Assembly (NCBI GenBank): GCA_035476815.1
Contig: DATILD010000104.1
Coordinates: 62,001-126,000, forward strand
DNA: 64,000 nucleotides
Direction: 5' to 3'
DNA from: Methylibium sp035476815
GTDB taxonomy: Bacteria; Pseudomonadota; Gammaproteobacteria; Burkholderiales; Burkholderiaceae_C
Numbering within the stretch: the first letter of the stretch is position 1; each line of letters starts with the position of its first letter. The notes under the pieces are model-generated. The model did not search any database and was not told where the DNA came from. It worked only from the letters and a program-made list of their open reading frames with translations. Positions 7,748-17,779 of the stretch are shown here, piece by piece. A program made the position numbers and the translations under genes.

Positions 7748-9631
7748 ATGAGACAACGCAATCCCCGGGGAACTCGCCGCAAGGCTTTGGTGGCAGCCCT
7801 GACAGCTGCATCGACCATGCCCGGCTGGGCCGCCCAGTTCGAACTCGGTGACGGGTGGGCCGGCAGCTGGGCGTCTTCCGTGTCGCTCGGTTCCAGCTGG
7901 CGCGCATCGGACCGCGACAACCGTCTTTATGGTCAGGGCAACGGCGCGCTGATCGGGCTGACCGACGGCCGGGGTGCCAACACGATCGATGAAGGCAACC
8001 TCAACTACGACAAGTGGGATCGCTACACGACGCTGTTCAAGGTCTTCGGCGAGGTCGAGGTCAAGAAGGGCGACCTGGGCTTTTTGCTGCGCGGCAAGGC
8101 CTGGTACGACCAGGCGCTCAAGGACGAGGAAGTCCGCTTCGGCAACCAGAACAACGGCTACAACGGCTACACCCTGAGCCCGACGCCGGACGGTGCGCCG
8201 GGCGCCCTGACGAAGCGGCGTCCCTTGTCCGATGACGGCTTCGAGACGCTCAACAAGTTCAGCGGCGTGTACCTGCTCGACGCCTACGTCTACAACACCT
8301 TCGAGGTGGCGGGCCAGCCGCTGCAGGTGCGCCTGGGCAACCAGGTGGTGAACTGGGGCGAGAGCCTGTTCGTGCAGGGCCTGAACCAGATCAACCCGAT
8401 CGACGTGCCCTCGTTCCGCAAGCCCGGCGCGCAGCTCAAGGAGGTCTTCCTGCCGGTGCCGATCCTGCACGCCGGCCAGGCCTTGGGCAGCTACGGCACC
8501 GTCGAGGCCTTCTGGCAGCTGGACTGGCGCAACACGCCGATCGAAGCCAGCTGCGGCAACTACTGGTCGGTCGCGGCCGGCAACATCAACGCGACGCCCG
8601 GCAAGTGCAACAACGCCGTGACGCTGGTGAACTCCAACCCCTACGGCGTGGCCGTCGGTGCCTACGTGCCGACCGTCCAGGGGCGCGAGGCCAAGGACTC
8701 GGGCCAGTTCGGCATGGCCTACCGCTTCAATTCCGAAGCGCTGGACACCGAGTTCGGCCTCTACGGCATGCAGATCCACTCGCGCCTGCCGATCGTCTCG
8801 ATCAAGTTCGAGAACAACGGCACCGCCAGCCCGTTCAGCGCGTTCTGGGAGTACCCGGAGAAGCAGAAGCTCTTCGGCGTCAGCGCCTCGACCAATCTGT
8901 GGGGCTGGTCGGTGGCCGGCGAACTGAGCCACACCAAGGACGTGCCGGTGCAGGTGGACGGCAACGACCTCCTGCTGGCCGGGCTGGCCGCCGGCGGCGC
9001 GATCACGGGCACCCCGGGCTTCGCCTTCGGCCCCTACGGCGCGCGCGCCGTCGCCGCGCAGGCGGGCGACGGCTACCTGCCGGGCTACACGCTGGCCAAC
9101 AAGACCCAGCTGCAGCTCAACACCGTGAAAGCCGGCAACGGCATCCTCGGCGCGGGCCAGTACGTCTTCATCGCGGAAGTGGCCTACCAGCGCAACAACC
9201 TGCCCGACTACAAGAAGGACCCGACGGCGCTGCGCTACAACCGGCCCTTCATCTTCGGCGCCGGCACCAGCGCGGCCTACGGCGGCGGCGCCTGCGGTCC
9301 GGGCACCCAGCCGGGCACCGAGGGCTGCGCCAACGACGGCTATGTCAGCAAGGACGCGTGGGGCTACCGCATGCGGCTGGACCTGACCTACAACGACCTG
9401 CTGCCCGGCATCACCGTGCAACCGAGCCTGTATTTCGCGCACGACGTCAAGGGCTATTCGCTCGACAGCCAGTTCTCCGAGGACCGCAAGACCATCGTGC
9501 TGTCGTCGCGCTTCAGCTATGCGAAGAAGTACAGCTTCGAGGTCGGTGCCGTTCACTACAACGACAGCGCGAAGTACAACCCCTTGCGGGACCGCGACTC
9601 GGTGTACCTGAACGCCGGCTACACCTTCTGA
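7748..9631 (+). CDS. DUF1302 family outer-membrane-type protein (copy 1)
   Basis: A 627-residue protein with an N-terminal signal peptide (basic start, then an alanine-rich core ending near GWAAQF) and many alternating aromatic/polar strands, ending in a C-terminal aromatic residue (AGYTF) as in outer-membrane beta-barrels. DUF1302 proteins are almost always encoded with DUF1329 proteins near lipid, terpene or steroid catabolic genes and are thought to help hydrophobic compounds cross the envelope; the exact activity is not established. The start at 7748 follows CAGGAGAC. It leads a four- to five-gene transport set. Copy 2 is at 54499. Confidence 0.88.
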   Translation: MRQRNPRGTRRKALVAALTAASTMPGWAAQFELGDGWAGSWASSVSLGSSWRASDRDNRLYGQGNGALIGLTDGRGANTIDEGNLNYDKWDRYTTLFKVFGEVEVKKGDLGFLLRGKAWYDQALKDEEVRFGNQNNGYNGYTLSPTPDGAPGALTKRRPLSDDGFETLNKFSGVYLLDAYVYNTFEVAGQPLQVRLGNQVVNWGESLFVQGLNQINPIDVPSFRKPGAQLKEVFLPVPILHAGQALGSYGTVEAFWQLDWRNTPIEASCGNYWSVAAGNINATPGKCNNAVTLVNSNPYGVAVGAYVPTVQGREAKDSGQFGMAYRFNSEALDTEFGLYGMQIHSRLPIVSIKFENNGTASPFSAFWEYPEKQKLFGVSASTNLWGWSVAGELSHTKDVPVQVDGNDLLLAGLAAGGAITGTPGFAFGPYGARAVAAQAGDGYLPGYTLANKTQLQLNTVKAGNGILGAGQYVFIAEVAYQRNNLPDYKKDPTALRYNRPFIFGAGTSAAYGGGACGPGTQPGTEGCANDGYVSKDAWGYRMRLDLTYNDLLPGITVQPSLYFAHDVKGYSLDSQFSEDRKTIVLSSRFSYAKKYSFEVGAVHYNDSAKYNPLRDRDSVYLNAGYTF

Positions 9632-9652
9632 CCAGACCGTGGAGACAACACG

Positions 9653-11008
9653 ATGACTGCCTACCCGAAGACCCTCGCGCTGGTGCTGAGCTCGATGGCG
9701 CTGGCCCTGGGGGCCACGACCGCCGGTGCCGCGATGGACGCCGCGGAACTCGCCCGACTCGGCGCCGACCTCACCCCCAACGGGGCCGAGGCCGCCGGCA
9801 ACAAGGAGGGGACCATCCCCGCCTGGACCGGCGGCCTGGCCAGCCCGCCCGCGGGCTGGAAGCCCGAGATGGGCTACGTCGATCCGTTCAAGGACGAGAA
9901 GCCCGTCCTGAAGATCGATGCGAAGAACGCCGACCAGTACAAGGACAAGCTGTCCGTGGGCATGATGGCGATGCTCAAGAAGTACCCGACGTTCTCCATC
10001 CACGTCTACCCGACGCACCGCACGTTCGCGCAGCCGAAGGCGGTGTACGAGGCGACCAAGAAGCAGGCCGCCACGGCCAAGCTCGAAGGCCTGAGCATCG
10101 AAGGCTATGTCGGCCCGGGCACGCCCTTCCCGGTGCCCAAGAGCGGCGTGGAGGCGATGTACAACCACACCACGCGCTACTTCGGCAGCATCAAGACCTG
10201 CCGCGACTGGTTGCCGGTGCGCGCCAGCGGCGACTACTACCGCGTCGGCTTCTGCGAGGACAACATCCAGGGTCAGAGCATGGAGCCGCGCCAGGACGGC
10301 ACGATCTTCAGCTTCTTCGGCTACTACGACGCGCCCGAGACCCTGGTGGGCACGATCTACCTGGTGCATGACCCGGTGGACTTCACCAAGGGCAACCGCC
10401 AGGCCTGGATCTACAACGCCGGCCAGCGCCGCGTGCGCCGCGCGCCCGATCTGGCCTACGACAACATCGACGACGGCACCGAGGGCATGCGTACCACCGA
10501 CGACTACTGGGGCTTCCAGGGCGCGATGGACCGCTATGACTTCAAGCTGGTGGGCAAGAAGGAGATGTACGTCCCCTACAACACCTACAAGCTGCAGGAT
10601 CCGGCGCTCAAGTACAAGGACATCCTCGACAAGGGGCATCTGAAGCCCGAGCTGCTGCGCTTCGAGCTGCACCGGGTCTGGGTGGTCGAGGCGACGCTCA
10701 AGGCCGGCACCTCGCACGTGCTGCCCAAGCGCACCTACTTCCTCGACGAGGACAGCCACACCATCGTGCTGGCCGACGGCTACGACAGCCGGGGCAACCT
10801 GTGGCGCGCCTACTCGTACCCGCTGGTGCAGGCCTATGACGCCGGCGTGATGTTCCAGGCACCCTTCGTCAACCATGACCTGAGCAACGGCAGCTTCATG
10901 GTCTCGGCGCTGTCGAACGAGCGCAAGCAGCCGGCCTACAGCTGGGGCGCCAAGGGCAAGCAGGCCGACTTCACGGTGGACGCGATCCGTCGCCGCGGGA
11001 CGCGCTGA
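9653..11008 (+). CDS. DUF1329 family periplasmic/outer-membrane protein (copy 1)
   Basis: A 451-residue exported protein with a clear signal peptide (hydrophobic stretch ending near TTAGAAM) and the family hallmarks GTIPAWTGG near residue 55, YPTHRTFA, AGQRRVRRAPD and FELHRVWVVEA. DUF1329 proteins have a LolB/LppX-like predicted role in moving lipid-like molecules, but this is inferred for the family. It is 21 bp downstream of the DUF1302 gene. Two more copies occur at 14603 and 56283. Confidence 0.88.
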   Translation: MTAYPKTLALVLSSMALALGATTAGAAMDAAELARLGADLTPNGAEAAGNKEGTIPAWTGGLASPPAGWKPEMGYVDPFKDEKPVLKIDAKNADQYKDKLSVGMMAMLKKYPTFSIHVYPTHRTFAQPKAVYEATKKQAATAKLEGLSIEGYVGPGTPFPVPKSGVEAMYNHTTRYFGSIKTCRDWLPVRASGDYYRVGFCEDNIQGQSMEPRQDGTIFSFFGYYDAPETLVGTIYLVHDPVDFTKGNRQAWIYNAGQRRVRRAPDLAYDNIDDGTEGMRTTDDYWGFQGAMDRYDFKLVGKKEMYVPYNTYKLQDPALKYKDILDKGHLKPELLRFELHRVWVVEATLKAGTSHVLPKRTYFLDEDSHTIVLADGYDSRGNLWRAYSYPLVQAYDAGVMFQAPFVNHDLSNGSFMVSALSNERKQPAYSWGAKGKQADFTVDAIRRRGTR

Positions 11009-11093
11009 ACCGCATCCACCTGTTCGACGGCGCCCGGCCGGCCCGGGTCCGTCGTCCCCATTCACACCGCGTAGGCCGGAGGCGAGGTTCACC

Positions 11094-12137
11094 GTGAAGT
11101 ACGTTCCCCATCGACCCGCCACACTCCGCGTCGCGGCACTCGCGCTCGCCCTCGGCGTGGCTGCGACGCCGGCGGCCGCCGCCGGCGCCGCGGTCCCGGC
11201 GATCACGATCCAGGTCGAGAGGAGCACGCTGCTGGACCTGGCCCAGGTCGGCCCGTCCCTGATGGCGGTGGGTGAGCGCGGCCTGATCGCGCGCTCCGAC
11301 GACGGCGGCCAGACCTGGGCGGCCCGACTCAGCCCGACCTCCCGCACGCTGACCGCGATCACCTTCACCGACGACAAGGTCGGCGTCGCCGTCGGCCATG
11401 GCGGCACGATCCTGCGCACCGAAGACGGCGGTCGGAACTGGACCGCCGTCACCGTCAAGGAGATTGGTCGCGACGCGGTGCTGGGCGTGACGGCGCTCAA
11501 GAACGGCCGGCTCGTGGCCTGGGGTGCCTTCGGCATGTACCTGGTCTCGCAGGACCAGGGCAGGACGTGGTCCCGCTCACAGGTGATTGCGGACGACTTC
11601 GACCGACACATCTCCCGCGTCATCGAGGCGCGGGACGCCCTGTACATGGTCGGCGAGACCGGCGTCGTCGCCCGCTCGACCGATGGCGGTCAGCAGTGGA
11701 CCCCATTGACGACGCCGTACGAGGGGTCGTACTTCGGCATCCTGGAGACGAAGGGCGGTGCGCTGCTGGCCTTCGGCATGCGCGGCAACGTGTACCGCTC
11801 CGAGGACCGGGGCAGCACCTGGGACAAGGTGCCCTTCGACACCAAGTCCACCATCAACGGCGGCTCGGTGGCGGCCGACGGCCGGATCGTCCTGGCCGGC
11901 AACCGCGGCCTGCTGGCGCTCAGCAGCGACGACGGCCGCAGCTTCGTGCTGATGACCAGTCCGGAAGGCACGTCGCTGACTCAGGCGCGCCTGCTCGGCG
12001 ACGGCCAGCTGGTCTACACGGGGTCGATGGCGACCGGCCGCCTGAGCGCCGAGCGCATCGCCAAGGCGGTCAGCAGCCGTCCGGCCGCGCGGCTGGCGAA
12101 TGCCGCCCCCGCGGCGCCTGCCGCCGCCACCAAGTAG
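11094..12137 (+). CDS. Ycf48/HCF136-like beta-propeller protein (copy 1)
   Basis: A 347-residue protein with a signal peptide (LALALGVAATPAAAAG) and repeated BNR/Asp-box motifs such as SDDGGQTW, TEDGGRNW, STDGGQQW and SEDRGSTW, which form a beta-propeller. Members named after photosystem II assembly factor Ycf48 occur in non-photosynthetic bacteria beside RND/DUF1329 genes, so the photosystem name is not functional here. It starts at GTG 11094 with a strong GGAGGCGAGG just upstream. Probably a periplasmic partner of the RND protein encoded next. Confidence 0.85.
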   Translation: MKYVPHRPATLRVAALALALGVAATPAAAAGAAVPAITIQVERSTLLDLAQVGPSLMAVGERGLIARSDDGGQTWAARLSPTSRTLTAITFTDDKVGVAVGHGGTILRTEDGGRNWTAVTVKEIGRDAVLGVTALKNGRLVAWGAFGMYLVSQDQGRTWSRSQVIADDFDRHISRVIEARDALYMVGETGVVARSTDGGQQWTPLTTPYEGSYFGILETKGGALLAFGMRGNVYRSEDRGSTWDKVPFDTKSTINGGSVAADGRIVLAGNRGLLALSSDDGRSFVLMTSPEGTSLTQARLLGDGQLVYTGSMATGRLSAERIAKAVSSRPAARLANAAPAAPAAATK

Positions 12138-12180
12138 AGCCCGCGCCCGTGCGCACCTTCCCTCTCCAGAGCATCACGAC

Positions 12181-14577
12181 ATGAGCCACGTCGAGCACAC
12201 CAAGGCGCCGGACGCGGCCTTCGTCCACGGCGAGTTCGCCTCCGCGGAATTCGCGCAGGGATTCATCGGACGCTGCGGCTACCTGATCTTCCACTGGCGG
12301 CTGCCGCTGCTGATCCTGGGCATCGTGCTCACGCTGGTGCTCGGCTTCTTCGCCACGCGCCTGCAGGTGACGGCCGGCTTCTCGAAGATGATCCCGCTGA
12401 ACCACGAGTTCATGCAGACCTTCCGCGACTACGAGAGCGAATTCGGCGGTGCGAACCACGTGCTGGTCGCGATCAAGGTCAAGGACGGCGACATCTTCGA
12501 CAAGGAGGTGTTGCAGCGGGTCAAGGAGGTCACCGACGAGGTCTTCTACGTGAAGGGCGTGGAGCGCAGCTCGCTGCTGTCGATCTCGACCCCCAACGCG
12601 CGCTACAACGAGGTCGTCGAGGAGGGCTTCAAGAGCGGCAACCTGATGCCGGGCGACTTCGTCGGGCGGCCCGACCAGATCGTGACCGTGCGCGAGAACG
12701 TGCTGAAGTCCGACCTGGTGGGCCGCATCGTCTCGGCCGACATGACGGCGACGATGGTGGTGGCCACGCTGCAGGAGCGCGACCCCGAGACCGGCGAGCG
12801 CCTGAACCTGCGCGAGGTCGGCGCCCAGCTCGAGAAGATCCGCGCCAAGTACGAGGGCCCGCGGGTCTCGCTGCACATCATCGGCTTCGCCAAGTCGATC
12901 GCCGACATCGCCGAGGGCGCCGCCAGCGTGCTGGTGTTCTTCATCGGCGCCTTCGTCATCACCGCGCTGCTGCTGTACTGGTACTCCGGCTCGGCCATGC
13001 TGACGGCCTGGACGCTGGTGGCCGCCGCTGTCCCGGTGGTCTGGCTGCTGGGCCTGCTGCCGCTGATGGGCCTGGGCCTCGATCCGCTGTCGATCCTGGT
13101 GCCCTTCCTGATCTTCGCCATCGGCGTGTCGCACGCCGTGCAGATGACCAATGCCTGGAAGCTGGAGACCCTGGCGGGCGCCGACGGCGTGACGGCCTCG
13201 CGCAACAGCTTCCTCAAGCTGTTCGTACCGGGCGCCACGGCCCTGCTGGCCAACGCGCTGGGCTTCATGGTCATCGCGGTGGTCGACATCGAGATCGTGC
13301 GCGAGCTCGCGCTGACCGCGACGATCGGCGTCACCGTCATGATCATGACGAACAAGGTGCTGCTGCCGATCCTGCTGTCCTACATGAAGATCTCGGCGGC
13401 ATCGGCCAAGAAGCTGCGCGGCAAGGAGACCTCGGGCGACTGGCTGTGGGAGCGCCTCGGCCCGCTGGCGACCAAGCGCGGCGCCCTGCTGCCGATCGGC
13501 ATCGCGCTGCTGCTGACCGCCGGCGCGCTGTACGAGACGCGCCACCTGCTGATCGGCGATGCGAGCAAGGGCGTGCCCGAACTGCGCGCCGACTCGCGCT
13601 ACAACCGCGACGTCGAGGTGATCACCGGCAACTTCGCGATCGGCGTGGACCTGCTGCAGGTCGTCGCCGAGGTGAAGGGCGACAGTTCCCCCTGCCTCAG
13701 TCGCGACGTGCAGGACAAGCTCGAGAAGTTCGACTTCGAGATGCGCCAGGTCGAGGGCGTGGCCGCCGTGCGCAGCCTGTCGAGCTTCATCGGCGCCGTC
13801 ACGCAGGACTTCGCCGAGGGCTGGGCCAAGTGGCGCATGCTGCCCGAGACCAAGGAGCAGATCGCGCAGGCGGTGGGCTTCGCGACGCGCTTCGGCAACG
13901 AGTACCGCAACTCCAAGTGCAACGCGATCCCGGTCTCCATCTACACCACCGACCACAAGGCGACCACGATCGCCGCCGTCGTCGACCAGATCAAGCGCTT
14001 CAAGGCCGAGAACGACGACGACCAGGTCACCTTCCGGCTCGCCTCGGGCAACGTCGGCGTGATGGCCGCGACCAACGAGGTGGTGCACCGCTCGGACCGC
14101 ATCGTCAACGTCACGCTGTTCGTCGCGGTGACGCTGCTGTGCCTGATCACCTTCCGCTCGATCCCGATCACGCTGTGCATCGTCATCCCGCTCGCGCTGG
14201 TGACGCTGATGTGCAACGCCATCATGGCGATGCTGGGCATCGGCGTGAAGGTGAACACGCTGCCGGTGATCGCCATCAGCGTCGGCGTGGGCGTGGACTA
14301 CGGCATCTATCTCTTCGAGCGCATCCGCCACGACATGCGCGAGCGCGGCCACACGCTGCAGCAGGCCTTCGTCGACTCGCTCAAGCAGCGCGGCACGGCG
14401 TCGCTGTTCACCGCGGTGACCATGACGATCTCGGTGTTGACCTGGGTGTTCTCGCCGCTCAAGTTCCAGGCCGACATGGGCATCCTGCTGGCCTTCATGT
14501 TCCTGGTCAACGTGTTCGCCGCGATCCTGCTGCTGCCGGCGCTGGCCGCCTACCTGGTGCGCGCGCCCAAGGCCTGA
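12181..14577 (+). CDS. RND superfamily (MMPL/SSD-type) transporter (copy 1)
   Basis: A 798-residue protein with two repeated halves. Each half has one N-terminal membrane helix (ILGIVLTLVLGFFATRL in the first), a periplasmic domain and a five-helix bundle, the MMPL/HpnN-like layout. The membrane motif GVGVDYGIYLFERI lies in the second half. MMPL proteins move lipids or hydrophobic compounds using the proton gradient. The start at 12181 avoids a proline-rich, poorly conserved extension of the open frame to 12100. The neighbouring DUF1302, DUF1329 and Ycf48-like genes probably encode its envelope partners. Confidence 0.9.
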   Translation: MSHVEHTKAPDAAFVHGEFASAEFAQGFIGRCGYLIFHWRLPLLILGIVLTLVLGFFATRLQVTAGFSKMIPLNHEFMQTFRDYESEFGGANHVLVAIKVKDGDIFDKEVLQRVKEVTDEVFYVKGVERSSLLSISTPNARYNEVVEEGFKSGNLMPGDFVGRPDQIVTVRENVLKSDLVGRIVSADMTATMVVATLQERDPETGERLNLREVGAQLEKIRAKYEGPRVSLHIIGFAKSIADIAEGAASVLVFFIGAFVITALLLYWYSGSAMLTAWTLVAAAVPVVWLLGLLPLMGLGLDPLSILVPFLIFAIGVSHAVQMTNAWKLETLAGADGVTASRNSFLKLFVPGATALLANALGFMVIAVVDIEIVRELALTATIGVTVMIMTNKVLLPILLSYMKISAASAKKLRGKETSGDWLWERLGPLATKRGALLPIGIALLLTAGALYETRHLLIGDASKGVPELRADSRYNRDVEVITGNFAIGVDLLQVVAEVKGDSSPCLSRDVQDKLEKFDFEMRQVEGVAAVRSLSSFIGAVTQDFAEGWAKWRMLPETKEQIAQAVGFATRFGNEYRNSKCNAIPVSIYTTDHKATTIAAVVDQIKRFKAENDDDQVTFRLASGNVGVMAATNEVVHRSDRIVNVTLFVAVTLLCLITFRSIPITLCIVIPLALVTLMCNAIMAMLGIGVKVNTLPVIAISVGVGVDYGIYLFERIRHDMRERGHTLQQAFVDSLKQRGTASLFTAVTMTISVLTWVFSPLKFQADMGILLAFMFLVNVFAAILLLPALAAYLVRAPKA

Positions 14578-14602
14578 GGGCGGCGCGCGCGACTCGACCA
14601 TC

Positions 14603-15940
14603 ATGTACCGAGCCTGCGCGAGGCGCCGCCCCGCTGCCGCCGACGGCGTGGCGAAGCCCTGGCTGGGTTGGGTCGCGACGGCGCTGCTGCTGCAGTCGGT
14701 CGCGGTGATGGCGGCGGAGGCGGTCGCCACGCCGGCACGCACGCCGGTCGGCGCCGAGACGGCCGGCAATGCGGCCGGGACCATCCCCGCCTGGACCGGC
14801 GGCCTGCGGTCGCCGCCGCCGGGTTGGCAGCCGAGCCAGGGCTATATCGATCCATTCGCCGACGAGCAGCCGCTGTACACGGTCGATGCGGCCGGCGCGT
14901 CGTCCTACCGCGAGCAGCTCTCGCCGGGCCTGCAGGGCGTGCTGGCGCGCAATCCGGCCTTCCGCATGCCGGTCTACCCGACGCACCGCACGGCGGCCTA
15001 TGCCGAGGCGGCGCGGCGTCGCCCGGCGCCGGCCGGCGCGGCGGCCCAGCGCGCCGTGCCCTTCCCGGAGGCGCGCAACGGGATCGAGGCCATCACCAAC
15101 CACCTGCTGCGCGACCTGGGCGGCGGGGTGGAGCGCAGCTTCGACAGCTTCGTCGTGCGCGCCAGCGGTGACGTCTACCGCATCGGCTTTCACGACCGGC
15201 GGGTCTACGACGAGAACTTCGACGAGTCGATGCCGGGGCGGCTGTTCTCCTACCTCGGCTACTTCCTGAGCCCGGACGACCTGGTCGGCACGATCTACCT
15301 CGTGCACGAGCCGGACCCGCTGGGCGCCGACGAGCGCCGGGCCTGGGTCTACAACGCCGGTCAGCGGCGGGTCCGGCGCGCGCCGGACCTCGCCTACGAC
15401 AACCAGCAGAACGGCTCCGACGGCTTGGCCATCGTCGACCAGTACGACGGCTACAACGGCCGCCCCGACCGCTACGACTGGGCGCTGCTGGGCAAGCGCG
15501 AGCTGCTGGTGCCGTACAACAACTACCGCATCGGCGACAAGCGCATCCCCTACGGCCGGATCATCCGCAAGGGCTCGCCGAACCCCGAGCTGCTGCGCTT
15601 CGAGCTGCACCGCGTGTGGGTCGTCGAGGCCAAGCTGAAGACGGGGCAGGAGCATGTCTATGCGCGGCGCCTCTTCTACCTCGACGAGGACAGCTGGTCG
15701 GTGCTGCTGAGCGAAGCCTACGACTCGCGCGGCCAGCTCTGGCGCGTCGGCCTGCACTCGCTGCTCCAGTACTACGACGCGATGGTGCCCTGGTACCGCT
15801 TCGAGCTCTGGTTCGACCTCACCAACGACAGCTATCTGCTGACCGGGCTCGACAACGAATACAGCTCGCCCTGGCGCTTCGGTGTCCGGGGCCGGACGAT
15901 CGATTTCCAGCCCGACGCCTTGCGGCGGGCCGGGCGCTGA
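14603..15940 (+). CDS. DUF1329 family protein (copy 2)
   Basis: A 445-residue paralogue of the protein at 9653, with a hydrophobic signal segment (about residues 25-38) and the family motifs GTIPAWTGG, YPTHRTAAY, AGQRRVRRAPD and FELHRVWVVEA. It follows the RND gene by 25 bp and so is a second DUF1329 protein of the same set. It is more divergent in its first half than the other two copies. A separate substrate or a complex of two DUF1329 proteins would both explain the duplication. Confidence 0.85.
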   Translation: MYRACARRRPAAADGVAKPWLGWVATALLLQSVAVMAAEAVATPARTPVGAETAGNAAGTIPAWTGGLRSPPPGWQPSQGYIDPFADEQPLYTVDAAGASSYREQLSPGLQGVLARNPAFRMPVYPTHRTAAYAEAARRRPAPAGAAAQRAVPFPEARNGIEAITNHLLRDLGGGVERSFDSFVVRASGDVYRIGFHDRRVYDENFDESMPGRLFSYLGYFLSPDDLVGTIYLVHEPDPLGADERRAWVYNAGQRRVRRAPDLAYDNQQNGSDGLAIVDQYDGYNGRPDRYDWALLGKRELLVPYNNYRIGDKRIPYGRIIRKGSPNPELLRFELHRVWVVEAKLKTGQEHVYARRLFYLDEDSWSVLLSEAYDSRGQLWRVGLHSLLQYYDAMVPWYRFELWFDLTNDSYLLTGLDNEYSSPWRFGVRGRTIDFQPDALRRAGR

Positions 15941-15998
15941 CACCTCGCCGAGCCGGCTGCCGAACAGCCCGCCCGCTTGCAGAACAGGAGTGCAAACC

Positions 15999-17192
15999 AT
16001 GAACCCCATCGACAAGGACCGGCCCAGCCCGCAGTGGATCGAGTCCCTGCGCCGGCGCTACCCGACCGAGAAGGAGATCGACCGCATCCTGACCCGGTGC
16101 CTGAGTCGCCGGGCCGGACCCGGCTACAGCCCGGTGGCGCTCGACGTGCTGGTGCAGGGCGTCGACGCGCTGATCCGCTCGCAGCATGCCGGCAGGTTCG
16201 AGATCTCCGAGGCCCGCTGGCTCTCGGGCGGCGCGTCGAAGCTGCAGATGTCCTTCGTGCTGGACTGGGACCGTCCCGGCGTCGGCCGCGAGCGCACCCG
16301 CATGGTCCTGCGCATGGAGCCGGCGGAGTCCATCGTCGAGACCAGCCGCCTGCGCGAGTTCCAGCTGATCCGCGCGGTGCAGTCGGTGGTGCCGGTGCCC
16401 CCGGTGTTCTGGTGCGATGCGCATGGCGAGTTCCTACCCTATCCCGCGCTGATCTACGGCTTCGCGTCGGGCGTCACCAAGCCGACGCAGGCCACCAGCG
16501 GCGTGTCGGGCGTGGGGACCAAGATGCCCGACGAGGTGCGGCGCAAGCTGATCCCGCAGTTCGTCGACCACCTGGTTCGCATCCACGCCTTCGACTACCG
16601 CCAGGCCGACCTGTCTGCCTTCGAGGTGCCCGAGGCCGGCACGCAATGCGCGCTGTGGGGCATCAACTGGTGGGAGCGGGTGTGGGAGGAGGACCACGAG
16701 GAGGACGCGCCGCTGATGCGCCTGGCGTCCGCCTGGCTGCGCCGCAACCTGCCGCGGCTGGAGCAGCCGACCCTCGTGCACGCCGACTACCGCGTGGGCA
16801 ACTTCCTGTTCACCGAGCCGGACATGAAGGTCTCGGCCTGGCTCGACTGGGAGCTCGGGCGCATCGGCGACCCGCACCAGGACCTGGCCTGGACCGCGAG
16901 CAAGGCCTTCTGCTCCCGCGACGACGACGGCACGCCGCTGGTCTGCGGGTTGATGCCGGAGGCCGAGTTCTTCGACCGCTACGAGCAGGCCGGCGGGCGC
17001 GCCATCGATCGGCGCACGCTGCATTGGTACAAGGTCTACAACGCCTACATGATCGCCGTGCTCACGCTGGGCACGGGCTTTCGGATCGCGCACAACGGCA
17101 AGACCCACCAGGACATCCTGGTGGCGTGGCTGAGCGGCATCGGCGCGATGCTGATGGACGACATGCGCACCCTGATCGAACAAGGAGCCTGA
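15999..17192 (+). CDS. APH-family phosphotransferase (ACAD10-like kinase domain)
   Basis: A 397-residue protein of the aminoglycoside phosphotransferase/choline kinase fold. The catalytic loop is visible as HADYRVGNFLF and the metal-binding motif as AWLDWELGRIGD. Such kinases are frequent next to acyl-CoA and steroid or terpene catabolic genes, where they may phosphorylate hydroxylated CoA esters (as in ACAD10/11), so antibiotic resistance is not implied. The start at 15999 follows AACAGGAGTGCAAACC. It overlaps nothing and ends 1 bp before the next gene, so the two are probably translated together. Confidence 0.85.
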   Translation: MNPIDKDRPSPQWIESLRRRYPTEKEIDRILTRCLSRRAGPGYSPVALDVLVQGVDALIRSQHAGRFEISEARWLSGGASKLQMSFVLDWDRPGVGRERTRMVLRMEPAESIVETSRLREFQLIRAVQSVVPVPPVFWCDAHGEFLPYPALIYGFASGVTKPTQATSGVSGVGTKMPDEVRRKLIPQFVDHLVRIHAFDYRQADLSAFEVPEAGTQCALWGINWWERVWEEDHEEDAPLMRLASAWLRRNLPRLEQPTLVHADYRVGNFLFTEPDMKVSAWLDWELGRIGDPHQDLAWTASKAFCSRDDDGTPLVCGLMPEAEFFDRYEQAGGRAIDRRTLHWYKVYNAYMIAVLTLGTGFRIAHNGKTHQDILVAWLSGIGAMLMDDMRTLIEQGA

Positions 17193-17193
17193 C

Positions 17194-17748
17194 ATGCTGA
17201 TGCGCCCCGAACTCCAGATCAAGAGCATCCTGAAGGCGATGACCGACGTGGTGCTCCCGGCCATCGATCCGAACAACCCGCTGGCCCAGGAGCAGGCCCG
17301 GCTGTGCATGGGCATGCTCGGCCTGATGGCGGCCCAGCTGCCGCAGCAGTTCCGCTACGACTGCGACGAGCTGCAGCGTCTCGTCGCGCTGTCGCGGCAG
17401 GTCCAGGGGCTGCCCGGCATCGCGGCGCTGGCGCCCGAGGCGCTGTCGACGATCGGCGCGCTGACCGGCCGTGCGGCGGACGTGCTGTCGCGCGCCCGCG
17501 CCGAGCCCGCCGAGGTGCTGCAGTCCGTGCGCGCGCTGCGCGCGGCGACCGGCCAGGTCGTGCAGGAAGCCTTCGCCAACGACGTGCGGGGCGAGTGCAC
17601 CGCGGCGCTGCAGCAGGCCGTCATGCAGGCCAGCGAGGCGCAGCTGCTGCGCGAGCGCTCCTGGGTGCTGCTGCAGGGCTGGGAAGCCGACCCGGAGGCG
17701 GTGCCGGCCATCGACACCCTGATCGCGCCGGTGGGCGCGCAGGCCTGA
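17194..17748 (+). CDS. conserved hypothetical 184-residue helical protein
   Basis: Not recognised. The protein is short, mostly helical, and rich in Ala, Leu, Gln and Glu, with no signal peptide, membrane segment or obvious catalytic motif. The start ATG lies one base after the stop of the phosphotransferase gene, so the two products probably act together, perhaps as kinase and partner. DUF7064/DUF7065-like genes follow 30 bp downstream. Confidence 0.7.
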   Translation: MLMRPELQIKSILKAMTDVVLPAIDPNNPLAQEQARLCMGMLGLMAAQLPQQFRYDCDELQRLVALSRQVQGLPGIAALAPEALSTIGALTGRAADVLSRARAEPAEVLQSVRALRAATGQVVQEAFANDVRGECTAALQQAVMQASEAQLLRERSWVLLQGWEADPEAVPAIDTLIAPVGAQA

Positions 17749-17779
17749 ATCCCTCCCCCAGCGCAAGACGGAGCACCGC

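Noticed and set aside
7730..11647. Open frame of about 1300 codons on the minus strand
   Set aside because: It is antisense to the DUF1302, DUF1329 and Ycf48-like genes, which have clear family motifs; long antisense frames are expected at this GC content.
11094..12137. Photosynthesis function from the Ycf48 similarity
   Set aside because: No photosystem genes are present, and such beta-propellers occur with RND/DUF1329 genes in non-photosynthetic bacteria.
15999..17192. Reading the APH-like gene as an antibiotic resistance determinant
   Set aside because: The context is purely catabolic and ACAD10/11-like kinases share the same motifs; resistance is not supported.
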